DNA of 64,000 bases from Limnephilus marmoratus (GCA_917880885.1 OU862910.1:14334710-14398709), one strand, 5' to 3'. Positions 20,498-31,050 are shown, numbered from the stretch's first letter. Numbers and translations are program-made. The notes: generated by a model from the letters alone, not told the origin.

Positions 20498-20767
20498 ATG
20501 AATATGCTGACAGAAGCCATACTATTGCTAGAAAAAAACTCCGTGACAGCTGCTGAGTTGCATCCAATTATGAGAAACATAAAAGACAAGGTTGAAAGCC
20601 GACTGCATGATGAATTTTACGGTGCCAAAATGATGAGAAACATAAAGTTTTTGAGGCCTCCTGATCAGGATCAATTTAAAAAAGAATCCAATGAGGTTTA
20701 CAGGAGAACTCTTGAATACATACAGAAATATTACGATTTCGAGGATTCTTTTCCAAATTCGATCTAA
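20498..20767 (+). pseudogene. hAT transposase remnant, internal segment
   Basis: A 90-codon frame from the region upstream of the catalytic C-terminal block: helical, charged, with LHPIMRNIKDKVESRLHDEF and a LEYIQKYYDFEDSFP end. It continues into the next frame by a frameshift near 20757, after which DLTSAVSYEDTVEAVESLGL is read. No BED finger and no first catalytic Asp region remain. Confidence 0.65.
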
Positions 20768-21210
20768 CAAGTGCAGTAAGTTACGAAGATACTGTGGAAG
20801 CTGTCGAATCACTTGGTTTGAAAAATGTCGACGAAGATAAACATGTATTTCCTCAGTTCGTACAATCTAGTGATTCAACATTACCTGTTGATTTGCGATG
20901 GGTTCAGTTATTCAAAGTCACCTCAACCTTCACCGAACTGCCAAAAATAATTGGAAATTTTTTTTCAATCCCTATAAGCAATGCTTTTGTTGAACGCGTC
21001 TTTTCTTTAATGGGAAATTTGTGGACAGACGAACGAAACTGCTTGTCAGTGGACATGGTGAAGGCGGAGTTAATTGTGAAGATTAATTACAATATGAATT
21101 GCCAAGAATTTTTGAAGTTTTCGAAGAAACCTGAGCAAGAAAAAATGCTTAAACAATCCCTTCAAAATGAAAAATATGGTTTTAAGTGTCAAGCTGGTCC
21201 GTCAGACTAG
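20763..21210 (+). pseudogene. hAT transposase C-terminal dimerisation region
   Basis: About 148 codons end in a stop, with the hallmark of the hAT family C-terminal region: FFSIPISNAFVERVFSLMGN (the conserved SNAxVERxFS block) followed by WTDERNCLSVDMVKAELIVK. This part mediates dimerisation and holds the last catalytic Glu in active hAT transposases. The apparent initiation at 20794 is not a real start, because the frame is continuous upstream to the frameshift. The gene is inactive through loss of its N-terminal half. Confidence 0.8.
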
Positions 21211-21299
21211 CACTAGCTAGGTCATTTATATTTAAAAAAAAAACATTACAATTGTTAATTTACCATGGCATTTTGCCTTAATTAAATAATTCATACTAA

Positions 21300-21560
21300 A
21301 AAAAGTTTTTTCTTCTAACACAGCAAACTTATTTTGTGGCACCATTTTAATCAAATTAAAATACTTAGTTTTTACCACTTTTATTGTTTACAAAAACATT
21401 GTCTATATCTATTATTTTTCCATTGATACCATTGTCTATGTCTATTTTCAAAATTAGTAGGTATTAATAAAACCCTGAAGAAGTGAGCGTTGCTCACGAA
21501 ACTTGTCGGTTTTTATAAACAATAAAAGTGGTAGGTAAAAACTAAGTATTATATTTTATT
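21300..21560. mobile_element. PLE terminal-repeat insertion within the hAT element
   Basis: The left part carries minus-strand PLE terminal blocks: TTCTTCTAACACAGCAAACT, TTTTGTGGCACCATT and AGTTTTTACCACTTTTATTG. The right part carries a plus-strand hammerhead-like motif followed by AACAATAAAAGTGGTAGG and AAAAACTAAGTATT, the inverse of the left blocks. It is the same inverted layout as at 6560-6840. Confidence 0.6.
21469..21513 (+). ncRNA. Hammerhead ribozyme-like motif (PLE)
   Basis: AAAACC/GGTTTT stem I, CTGAAGA, extra A, stem II GTGAGC-GTT-GCTCAC, GAAA, ACTTGT, C17. Relative to 6722-6766, both stem II strands have changed together (GTCAGC to GTGAGC, GCTGAC to GCTCAC), a compensatory change. 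Stem III is no longer fully self-complementary. Confidence 0.6.
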
Positions 21561-21629
21561 AATTTTAACTATATTTCTAAAATCTCCGGGTCTACTGTTT
21601 TTGAAAGGTGGCAGCCCTAGTGGTAGGGG

Positions 21630-22100
21630 AAGTGCTCTAAGCATATTTGAATAGGCTCGCTTATGGGCATGCTCATTTCAATCCGATCTGAGTTAGAAAT
21701 TAGAACCCAAATCGATCTTTTATTTCCCTTTTTCTTTCTTCAAAATTTTCTTAACTAATTGCTTTGTAAACAATAAGATTATTTTGTTTACTTCTGTGCG
21801 GATGGAACTGATGCTATCACGTCGTTGTAACTGTATAACCATTAAGATCTTGGACAAAAATCAACTATTTTATTTTCTTTTGTCAAAAATTTATTTTGTT
21901 CAGTTATGGGCGAATGAAACTGACTATTTGTTGACGTTTATTTGACAAGAGCATGCTTATAAAGAGCATGTGTGTTCAATTGTTGACTTTAAACATGCTT
22001 ATTTATTAGTATGCTCATAACAAGCAAGTAATAATACTTACACAGCAGAACTTGTTTATAAATAAACTGTTTTTATTAATTTCATAATAATATTATTTAA
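21630..22100. other. No gene recognised
   Basis: Unassigned A+T-rich sequence with scattered GCATGCTTAT-like phrases. Confidence 0.5.
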
Positions 22101-22102
22101 TA

Positions 22103-22986
22103 TCTTAATATATAAAACAAAGTCGGGTTAGTTACACTATTTATAACTCGAGAACGGTTGGACTGATTTTGATGATCTTTGATTTGTTGGATTTGTCTCC
22201 GCCCCGGATAACAGAATAACTATTAAAACATCGCAAAAATTCACGAAAAAGAAAGTTATGAAGAAAATTCATTTCCGCATACATTTTGTAAGGAACGAAT
22301 TTTCATCTTTTGAAATAGCTGTAGCAATGTTGTGTTAGTTGAAGTTTGCGTGAATTCCAAAAATTCAAAAACGTCAAATGTCAATGCGCTGATTTTTTCG
22401 CTTTTGTTCTTTAACATATAATGCTGCGTCTCTTTTTTACACACTAATTGTCAACAGTAGAAAATGAGATAACCGGTTAACGTGTGTCTTCCCCCTTCCA
22501 AAGGAAAAATACAATAATTATAATGAATTTCTCTCACACGTATAAAGAAAATGAAACGCAATTCCCGTAAGGGGCCATCCATAAATTACGTCACACATTA
22601 AAGGGGGGGAGGGGAGTAGGAAGTGTGACTAGGGGTATGGGGTGGTCATCAGCTCTGTGACGTCATATGTAAAAAAAAAATTGAACTACTGTTTTGATTA
22701 TTTTTAGATGTCACTCAGGGGGGAGGTGTCTCATAAATGTGACGATGTGTGACAGGGACTGGGGGCGAGGGGGTAAAATAAGTCATGAAATTCGTGTGAC
22801 GTAATTTATGGATGGCCCCTAAGTAAGTGGAAAAGTAAGAAAATCAGGTCATCTCTAATACAAAACACGGACGGTCGCGAATCGATAATTGCTTCATTGT
22901 GTAATTTTTAACTTAATGAAAAAACTAATAAATTAACACAACAGTTATTTATTCAGAGGGGGCACAAAGTTCAACGGGTCAGCTAG
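22103..22986 (+). mobile_element. Helitron-like nonautonomous element
   Basis: Begins TCTTAATATATAAAACAAAG and ends GGGTCAGCTAG. It is preceded by A and followed by T, the Helitron rule (5' TC, 3' CTAG, insertion between A and T, no target duplication). I do not see a strong hairpin just before the CTAG, which weakens the call. A Harbinger-type MITE is nested inside at 22571-22819. No Rep/helicase coding. Confidence 0.55.
22571..22819. mobile_element. PIF/Harbinger-type MITE
   Basis: The terminal inverted repeats GGGGCCATCCATAAATTACG and CGTAATTTATGGATGGCCCC, extending into TCACAC/GTGTGA, are flanked by the 3-bp duplication TAA (22568-22570 and 22820-22822). TWA duplication and this terminus fit PIF/Harbinger. 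Length is 249 bp with a G-rich and a C-poor half. Noncoding. Confidence 0.75.
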
Positions 22987-22989
22987 TAT

Positions 22990-23460
22990 AAAAGAAATTA
23001 AAGTTAAAGTGGAGTTCTACAGATTAAACTTGATAACAATAAATAACTTATTAGAATATTATATTTCCTTAGAATATGATATAGGATAATCTTCTTTCAG
23101 GAATGACCACCAATTTCGAAACACCGTTTAACGTTGTTATGAAAAATATTTAGTTGTACAATAAATTACGTTATTTGTCATACTGCCATATTGGTGCTGC
23201 CTTTATAACCATTTGAAAGATCACAGTGTCCTCCATTTTTGTATACAATATTTTGACGGGCTGTAGGTCCATTTTCAAATTATTGTTTTTTAGCCTCGTA
23301 TCTAGGAACGACCGTGAAATATGCCGAGCTTTTAAATTTGAACGTACAGAATACATCGTATTTTTAGCTACAATTTTGTTCCAATTTCAGTTCTATATGA
23401 CGTAGTTGTAGATGGCGCAGAGTTTTCAGGTTTTTTTTATTTATTTCTATCGAGTTTTTA
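22990..23460. other. No gene recognised
   Basis: Unassigned sequence between the Helitron-like element and a decayed LINE. Confidence 0.5.
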
Positions 23461-23489
23461 ACGTTACAACTACTGTTGTATGTAGTTCC

Positions 23490-24290
23490 AACTTCCAGCT
23501 TTGATTTCACTGAAAAGGGCATATTTTGTATTAAATCCGTTTGTGTTTACATGTGATACGATACTTCTAACAAGTAATATTGAAGATCTACAACTTCTGC
23601 TGAATCAGGTAGTGAAGACTTGTGAGAATTTTGGGCTAGAACTGAATATAAATAAGACAAAATACATGATAAAAGCAAAAATAACGCAATTGGATGAAAA
23701 TTTTATATTGCTGAAACAAAACTAGAGAAGGTACAGAGTATTGTGTACTTGGGCTGCAATGTAAATGATTGATGGGATCCTTCGGTTTAAATCAAATGCC
23801 GCATTAAGAAAGCTCGTGCAACCTTTATCCGCATGAAAAAGATGTTCTGCAGTCATGATCTCAACCTTGGCTTACGAATGCGAATGGGCAGATGCTACGT
23901 GTTTTCGATATTATTTTATGGAATGGAAGCATGGACGCTAAACTAATTAGGCGACTTGAGGCATTCGAGATGTGGATCTACTGAAGAATACTTAAAATAA
24001 GCTGGATGGACAGGGTTACTAATGAAGATGTAATGAATAAAAAAGGAAGTTATTAAAACTAATCCAAAAACTTCAATATCTGATGAGACATCCAGAGAAG
24101 TATGAGATCTTGCATCTCATAATGCAGGGAAAAATTTCCTGAAGACGGGGCCCTGGATGAAGGAGAACCTCATGGCTGAAAAACCTGAGACAATGGTTAG
24201 GCCTGTCTACTGCAGAGATATTCCGGATCTGCATAGCCAACATGATAGCCAACGTCCGTCGAACGGACAGGGCACAAGAAGTTACACAGT
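23490..24290 (+). pseudogene. Decayed RTE-like LINE, RT to 3' end
   Basis: The first frame reads LLTSNIEDLQLLLNQVVKTC and LELNINKTKYMI, the segment after the RT motif C. Later, in other frames, come RRLEAFEMWIY and RILKISWMDRVTNEDVM. The 3' coding end has RISWLKNLRQW-like remnants leading to GCCAACGTCCGTCGAACGGACAGGGCACAAGAAG. The same tail occurs at 33520-33660 and, inverted, at 31480-31540. Many stops and frameshifts. Confidence 0.7.
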
Positions 24291-24584
24291 ATTCTTACAG
24301 TACGAACAAGTAAAAATTCTTGAATGGTGAACTCCGGCGTCGTGAAATTTGTTTCGCTCTTTCTGTCTGGGAAATCTGTGTTACGTCGACCACATTCAGC
24401 TCTTAACAGAATTTTCAATGAGTTATGGGTATTTGAAAAATACATGTCAAGAAGTAAGATTATTAAATTATTCAACTGTCAATAAGACAAAACGATTTCA
24501 AAAACAGATTATTTAGACACACGTCTACATAGTTAGAATAAATGACTCTGTAATAATGAATTCACACCTTTATTAAATTATTAA

Positions 24585-24645
24585 GGCTAAGGCTCTCGAC
24601 TAGCAATCCGAAGGTCGTGGTTTCAAATCCCGGCGTGCGCAAATA
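24585..24645 (+). pseudogene. tRNA-like fragment, probable SINE head remnant
   Basis: GACTAGCAATCCGAAGGTCG followed by GGTTTCAAATCCC (a near-perfect box B) and GGCGTGCGC resembles the 3' half of a tRNA. The 5' half (box A) is not recognisable and the acceptor stem cannot be closed. Confidence 0.3.
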
Positions 24646-24649
24646 AATG

Positions 24650-25130
24650 TTATTTGATTAATTTGTGTTATTTTACAAGTCATTCATTTACAATAATATA
24701 AAGTGCATGTGTGGAGGATACTCTCAGTGTGGTCCTGGTGAAAGACCACCATTCAAAATTGAAATGTTGCTTGAAATGGCTCCAACGTGTTTGATGACAA
24801 GATCTGAATAGGCAAATACTTCTCTACTTCCCCACCTCCCTCTTTCCCATCTTCTTCCCTTCCTCACTACCATCAGCCTCATAACATACCCCAATTGCCT
24901 TAGTCTCACTAGCTCCAGAGGAGAAGTTGGGACACTTGCGAAGTATTCACATAAAAAAAGCTTATCCCTGATGCACCTGTATACACATTATACATATAGG
25001 TATGCATTTTTTTCTGTGCTCGTACATACAATTTACCGTTTACAGATTTTAAGTAGAACACGAACGATATATAATATAAATGTAACTCATTTTAATATTA
25101 TCTTGTTTCGCGAACACCTCACTAAGAGAA
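24650..25130. other. No gene recognised
   Basis: Contains a CT-rich block (24820-24890) that may belong to a low-copy repeat also present near 17755 and, inverted, near 62145. Otherwise unassigned. Confidence 0.4.
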
Positions 25131-25134
25131 GCTG

Positions 25135-27040
25135 TGCTGAGTTCACGTGTTTTTGTGGTAGTACATTGATCATATTATTAGGTTAAGGAATAATATTATA
25201 GGAACCCATGTTGAGGTGTTCACGTGTTCTTGTGGTAGTATTGTTGTGCATTGATCATATTATTAGGTTAAATAATAATATTATAGGAACCCATGTTGAG
25301 ATGTTCACGTGATTTTGTGGTAGTATTGTTGTGCATTGATCATATTATTAGGTTAAATAATAATATTATAGGAACCCATGTTGAGATGTTCACGTGATTT
25401 TGTGGTAGTATTGTTGTGCATTGATCATATTATTAGGTTAAAGAATAATATTATATGAACCCATGTTGAGATTTTCACGTGTTTTTTTGGTAGTGCATTG
25501 ATCATATTATTAGGTTAAATAATAATATTATAGGAACCCATGTTGAGGTGTTCACGTAATTTTGTGGGAGAATTGTTGTGCATTGATCATATTATTAGGT
25601 TAAAGAATAATATTATAGGCACCTGTGTTGAGGTGTTCACGTGATTTTTGTATGGTTGTTATTAGGTTAAATAATAATATTATTAGAACCTGTGTGGAGG
25701 AGTTCACGTATTTTTGTGGTAGTATTATTATGCATTGATCATATTATATGCCGCCCGAGGAAGACATGGCACGATCAAGTGAATCAGATACTTGAGACGG
25801 GCCATGTCAAAAGTAAGAATAATAGAAGAGTATGTATGAGACGATGTATGAATGTGAGTGAGGCAAAGAGTGTGTGCCAAGACCGAGTTGTTTGGCGGTC
25901 CGTCCTCTCTGCCTACCCCTGCGGGGAAACGGCGTGATGGTTAGTTAGTTAGTTAGTTAGTTAGATCATATTATTAGGTTAGAATAATATTATATGAACC
26001 TGTGTTGAAGTGGTCACGTGATTTTATGGTAGTATTGTTGTGCGTTGATCATATCATTAGGATAATGAATAATATTATAGGAACCTGTGTTGAGGTTTTC
26101 ACGTGATTTTATGGTAGTATTGTTGTGCATTGGTAATATTATTAGGTTAAAGAATAATATTATGGGAACCTGTTTTGAGGTGTTCGCGTATTTTTGTGGT
26201 AGTAATATTGTGCATCGATCATATTATTAGGTTAAAGAATAATATTACAGGAACCTATGTTGTGGTGTTCACGTGATTTTATGATAATATTGTTGTGCAT
26301 TGATTATATTATTAGGATAAAGAATAATATTATAGGAACCTGTATTGAGGTTTTCACGTGATTTTATAGTAGTATTGTTGTGCATTGATCATATCATTAG
26401 GATAAAGAATAATATTATAGGAACCTATATTGAGGTTTTCACGTGATTTTATGGTAGTATTGTTGTGCATTGGTAATATTATTAGGTTAAAGAATAATAT
26501 TATGGGAACCTGTTTTGAGGTGTTCGCGTATTTTTGTGGTAGTAATATTGTGCATCGATCATATTATTAGTTTAAAGAATAATATTACAGGAACCTATGT
26601 TGTGGTGTTCACGTGATTTTATGATAGTATTGTTGTGCATTGATTATATTATTAGGATAAAGAATAATATTATAGGAAGCTGTGTTGAGGTTTTCACGTG
26701 ATTTTATAGTAGTATTGTTGTGCATTGATCATATCATTAGGATAAAGAATAATATTATAGGAACCTGTGTTGAATTTTTCACGTGATTTTATGGTAGTAT
26801 TGTTGTGCATTGATCATATTATTAGGTTGAAGAATAATATTACAGGAACCTGTGTTGAGGCGTTCACGTGATTTTACGGTAGTATTGTTGGGCATTGATC
26901 GTATTATTAGGTTAAAGAATAATATTATGGCAACCTGTGTTGATGTGTTCACGCGATTTTGCGGTAGTATTGTTGTGCACTGATCATTTTATTAGGTTAA
27001 AGAATAATATTATAGATACCTGTGTTGAGGTGTTTACGCA
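25135..27040 (+). repeat. 85-bp tandem array with 340-bp higher-order block
   Basis: About 20 head-to-tail units of 85 bp. The core phrases are TATTATTAGGTTAAAGAATA, TATTATAGGAACCTGTGTTG, GTTCACGTGATTTTGTGGTA and TGTTGTGCATTGATCA. A variant block with TGTTTTGAGGTGTTCGCGTA recurs at 26171 and 26511, exactly 340 bp (four units) apart and accompanied by the same neighbouring variants, so a four-unit block was itself duplicated. A LINE tail interrupts the array at 25748-25963. Confidence 0.85.
25748..25963 (+). mobile_element. LINE 3' end inserted in the tandem array
   Basis: It is flanked by GATCATATTAT on both sides (25737-25747 and 25964-25974), an 11-bp duplication. The coding remnant reads PRKTWHDQVNQILETGHV and VWRSVLSAYPCGE, the usual C-terminus of an RT-bearing LINE family whose other pieces are at 43785-44070 and 60540-60940. 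It ends in a GTTA tandem tail. The insertion post-dates growth of the array. Confidence 0.75.
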
Positions 27041-27049
27041 TGCTTTTTG

Positions 27050-28380
27050 TTTTAAAATTACACAATTATTATTAAAATATGGTGTTTGGGAAAACATTGA
27101 AAAAGATGTGTGATAAAATATAAATTACTTAAAATACAAAGATAATGGTCATATTAAAGTACAGTACAGTAAAACATGAAAGAGAAGGGATTGTACAGAT
27201 TTTTTTTTATTTACTTTAGTTACCACTTTAGATTTTTTTTATATGGGCGGTGATATACTTTTTGTGAATTATTGTAAGCATTTACAGTAGTTTGGAACCA
27301 GTTCCTGGGGAGGAAAAATCAATTCTCAGTCAGATAAAAAATATTTTAAATTACCTACTAGTCGGCCAAAGAGATTACGCATTTCGATCAACAATTGAAA
27401 ATGGATGAATTAATGTTTTTAAAAAAATGTGTTCTATAATTTTAAAGTTAGCTATACAAATACGATATTACTATGTATGAACACCACAAATCGATTTAAC
27501 GAAGTCTCCTTGTAAATCTCCCTGCAAAAGACGAAAGAAATTCTCTCATAAATCCCACATTTCTTCAGCAGCTCGACAGAACCTCGCTGGGACCATTAAT
27601 ATCTTATATTTTATTCTTCCTTATCCAGAATTACGAGAATGGCATTATTAATATCTTCAAATTGACACTCAACGTTCTTGTTCCGCCGTAAAAATAAAAT
27701 ATTCACACTCACGAGACATTTACTTCGCTTTTATTATCCTGAAATCTGATACGATTCCAACTGCTGTATTTTGTGGCCAGGTTTTACTAGTTGTGGTACA
27801 AGTATTTACGGTTATAAAAGTAAAAATATTTCTATAAATAACATCGGCGTAATGCTGGTAAATATGCGGATGGTAGTTTTACAAGTCAACACTTCAACCG
27901 TATTTTTATTCAGGGTATTGGAAGAATTTGGGTTATTTGACCGGTAATGCGCGTTTTCATAACACGACGAAATATCCCCTACAAATATCCTAGCCTAACT
28001 TTACGGTACGTCCTTATTATTTTTGTCCCATTTTACTATTTTTATGAAATCATTTATCATCTTTATAGGATGTCTGTATTATTTTTGTCCCATTTTTTTT
28101 TTCTTAGGTTAGGTTAGGTTTATTTATTTTTATTTAGTTATAGAGGGTAGTATATAATAAATTAAAATACAAATATAAGTATCCCTAGACTAATGTGTCT
28201 GCAGTAATCATATACGCTTTAGTAGATATTAGATATATCACATAGTAGATATAGGTTTTAGTAGATATTTTGTTGGGGGTTGTTTTGCCCGTAGGATATT
28301 TTGTCGGGGATATTTTGTCGAAGGATGAAAAGTCGCTGAACTTGAAAAATTTGGTAAAATAAAATACTTTTTTGTTTAAA
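27050..28380. other. No gene recognised
   Basis: Unassigned. A short duplicate (TTATTATTTTTGTCCCATTT at about 28013 and a near copy at 28077) and a TTAGGTTAGGTT run at about 28105 are the only structures noted. A GATATTTTGT-rich stretch lies at 28250-28335. Confidence 0.45.
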
Positions 28381-28402
28381 ACCACTAGATTTATTAATTT
28401 AT

Positions 28403-28443
28403 GAACCGACCGGTTTCGCTTTACTTAAGCATCTTCATGGTAC
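28403..28443 (-). ncRNA. Degenerate hammerhead ribozyme-like motif
   Basis: On the minus strand it is the twin of 28465-28505, but the core CTGAAGA reads ATGAAGA, losing C3 and so presumably activity. Stem II (GCTT/AAGC), GAAA and the palindromic ACCGGT remain. Confidence 0.45.
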
Positions 28444-28464
28444 AAATTAATACTAGATTAATTT

Positions 28465-28505
28465 GTACCCTGAAGATGCTTAAGTAAAGCGAAACCGGTC
28501 GGTTC
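28465..28505 (+). ncRNA. Hammerhead ribozyme-like motif (PLE)
   Basis: GTACC/GGTTC stem I with one mismatch, CTGAAGA, extra T, stem II GCTT-AAGTA-AAGC, GAAA, stem III ACCGGT (self-complementary), C17. Both stem II and stem III differ from the 6.7-kb copies while keeping pairing. Confidence 0.6.
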
Positions 28506-28917
28506 ATAAATAAATAAATCTCGTGGTTTTAAACAAAAATTATTTTATTTTATTAAATATGTCAAACCACAAAGTGATTGCTTTCTACAATAATATGAAA
28601 AATTTGGGTTATTTGACCACTTGATTCGATCACCGCAGCCAATTATATTATGGCTTGAACATTTTCGTGTTGTACACATTAACAAGCAATAGAGATTGAC
28701 TTTCGATAGTGTTTTTTTTTTATAAAACACTCCGGCTACATGTTTTTTAATAAGGTCGAGGCTTTTTTCTAAGAAATATGAGACAAAATCAAATAATTAA
28801 TCAATCAATTAAAACAGACATTAGATAGAATTACTAAAGCACACAAGCTAATACATAGTTTTTAGCTTAGATTCAAAGTGAGGTCTGTTATATCTTTAAT
28901 TCCCAAACAGAAGTAAA

Positions 28918-29035
28918 TAAATTGGGAGGTGGGTATGGGTACCGCCGCCCTGGGAACATTTTGTGGGATATCCAACACCTCTGTCATAGGTCACGCTAAG
29001 AGGCATTTTTTAACTGAATTCACCCTAGCAGGTCT
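28918..29035 (+). mobile_element. R1 retroposon, 5' fragment
   Basis: AATTGGGAGGTGGGTATGGG, then ACCGCCGCCCTGGGAACATT and CAACACCTCTGTCATAGGTC, breaking off at CTAGCAGGTCTGT. Only the first quarter of the family is present. Confidence 0.6.
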
Positions 29036-29242
29036 GTAAACTGATCTTTCATTGGGTTTACTTTAATTAAATCTGATAAACGTATTACTAAATGTTTCTA
29101 AACGAATACTTTGGAAAGTTACTAATTCACTGTCTAGAAAAAAAAATCTGGGCTTAACGCTAATTTTATAGTTGAAAAAAAAATTTCAAAACGTTTTAAG
29201 TAAAATATTTTTATGGTGAGATACTGTTTTTATTAATAACTA

Positions 29243-29868
29243 GCAGACCCGGCCACACGTTGCTGTGGCTAACGAAACACAACGCCATTACCCAACCTTT
29301 ATAAAATCCACACCACCCGCATGCCTGCTGCCCGCTGCCCGATGCCTGAATTGAATATTTGAATTTCTCGGCTTTTCTATACTATAAAAACCATGTATTA
29401 TACATATAAGCCTTCCTCTTGAATCATTCTACCTATTGGTGAAAACCGCATGAAAATCCGTTGCGTAGTTTAAAAGATCAATGCGCACATACATTTTGGG
29501 CGACTTCATTTTATAACAATTATTACGAGCGATCGCCACAAATTATACAATGCTTGCAATGCAACACTGGATATTTGAAAAGGGAAAATCAAATACCTAC
29601 TTACTCTAGGACATCTATTTTCCAATTTCTTCCGTAGAACGAATTTCAAAAGTGACTATAGTACGGCGCCAGCCGTTTTAAATCGCACAAAAATATGTTT
29701 TCTTTGAATTTCTCGGCTTTTCTCTAATATAATTTACATGTATTATACATATAAACAATCCTCTTCAATCACTCTATCTATTAATGTAAACCGTATGAAA
29801 ATCCGTTGCATAGTTTAAAAGATTAACGCGCACATACATTTTTAGCGACTTCATTTTATACTATGTAA
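29243..29868 (-). mobile_element. Helitron-like element (minus strand)
   Basis: Read on the minus strand the 3' end is GCCACAGCAACGTGTGGC, a six-pair hairpin, followed by CGGGTCTGCTAG and then T. This is a textbook Helitron terminus: hairpin about 10 nt before CTAR. Internally, the module from CTCTTGAATCATTCTACC to GGGCGACTTCATTTTATA is repeated with changes at 29760-29865, so an internal duplication or nested copy exists. Non-coding. The 5' TC end near 29868 is not certain. Confidence 0.65.
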
Positions 29869-29879
29869 TAAAATAATAA

Positions 29880-30960
29880 AATGATAATGATGATTTAATA
29901 TTTTAAATAAATTAAATCCGTGGGACCGATCTGAAAAAAAAAAATAAAGTTACAAATTCGTCGAAATTAATTAAAATGTGAGCCTCGAACAAAACCTCCA
30001 TTATTAACATTTTGTGTTGCCTTAACGTAGGTATTACAAAGTGCCCTTTTTCTTTTAATTGTTTTGCTGCCAAACTTCCTTCATAGTTTTCCCAATTTCA
30101 AAGAATAATGTGATAAACCGAGCGGATACGAAAAATCTTTCAATTAAGACAGCAATGCCGTATTCAATTTGTTCCCTCCTTTCCTTACGTAAAAGCATTT
30201 AACTCATATTTAATTTCCCCAGAACGTATCTCTTCCTTAGCCATTTTATTCAATTGGTTGTTTTGCCGCGTGGTTAATGTGAATAAGACTAGAAAAGGAG
30301 GGGTTTGCTTTGGGGTTGTTTGAGATAAGCTTTTGACTTTAGAGGATGTGTTTCTATTACGTTTTCTATTTTGTTTCTATTTTTTGTTTTTTTATCTTCG
30401 CCCGAAAGTATTTTATTCCTACGCACTACGTGGGGTCTAGAATGGGCGATCCGTAAAACCTTTTAATATTACGATATTGACTAAATCCGTCATCTACAGT
30501 CAGTTATCAATAGTTTCGAGCACGGTCAACAACTGGTAAGACATATTCCGACCGACGATTGATACATTTTACTCCGGCCTCCGAGGTATCAGATAGGTTT
30601 CGGTTATCTGTCAAAATACGCATTTATTTAGATTCGTTATGCAAAATTACTGGCTGATTATTTATTAAAAGGAGCTCAACTAACGAAAATCTTAGAATTG
30701 AAAAAGTCTTATACTCGATCCATAGGCTTAAATAATTGACATGGACAATTTATTCCATTCGATATTTGAGAAACGAAAGTAGTTGAAATATTAATAAAGA
30801 CTTCATTAACTAATTAACTCCCGTTCATTGTCGAAAATTAAATGCGGATTCCAATTCATATTTAGGTTAGTATTTCAATTCAATATTAACAATTTATTAA
30901 TATTTTTACGTAATTGTTTGACGTTTGACCTTTATAAGTGTCAATTCATAGAAAATACCT
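29880..30960. other. No gene recognised
   Basis: Unassigned A+T-rich sequence with no repeat family found elsewhere in the window. Confidence 0.5.
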
Positions 30961-30963
30961 CTA

Positions 30964-31050
30964 GGGGGGCATACATTAATTACATCAAATCTCATTTAAA
31001 CTGGGGGGGGGGTCGATAAAAATCTTACGTCAACTTTAAAACAATATAAT
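30964..31050 (+). mobile_element. Truncated copy of the 1926-type element
   Basis: GGGGGGCATACATTAATTAC, then TCTCATTTAAACTGGGGGGG and AAATCTTACGTCAACTT, matches the left half of the element at 1926-2094. The right inverted repeat is missing. Confidence 0.6.

Larger units (their letters stand above)
20249..21619 (+). mobile_element. hAT transposon with internal deletion and a PLE insertion
   Basis: The exact 8-bp duplication GTGGTAGG (20241-20248 and 21620-21627) flanks terminal repeats TAGGGCTGCCACCT/AGGTGGCAGCCCTA. TCTCCGGGT recurs four times inside the ends (about 20262, 20281, 20330, 21583), probable transposase-binding repeats. Length is 1371 bp, far shorter than an autonomous hAT of about 3-4 kb. 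It keeps two frame-shifted transposase fragments and a Penelope terminal-repeat insertion at about 21300-21560. Confidence 0.85.
28355..28555. mobile_element. Foldback PLE derivative with twin hammerheads
   Basis: Two arms of about 85-90 bases mirror each other. The outer blocks TTTTTTGTTTAAAACCAC and GTGGTTTTAAACAAAAATT enclose ATTTATTAATTTATGAACCG/CGGTTCATAAATAAATAAAT and then inverted hammerhead-like motifs. The central spacer ATTAATACTAGATTAAT is palindromic as well. The whole could fold into one long hairpin. Flanking duplication not resolved. Confidence 0.65.

Noticed and set aside
25937..25966. GTTA tandem as an independent microsatellite or CRISPR-like repeat
   Set aside because: It is the tail of a LINE insertion with an 11-bp target duplication. 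There are no spacers and no cas genes.
28100..28125. TTAGGTTAGGTT as interstitial telomere sequence
   Set aside because: Only two to three units, at the start of an A+T-rich repeat. It also occurs at 59655. Insect telomere arrays would be longer and regular.
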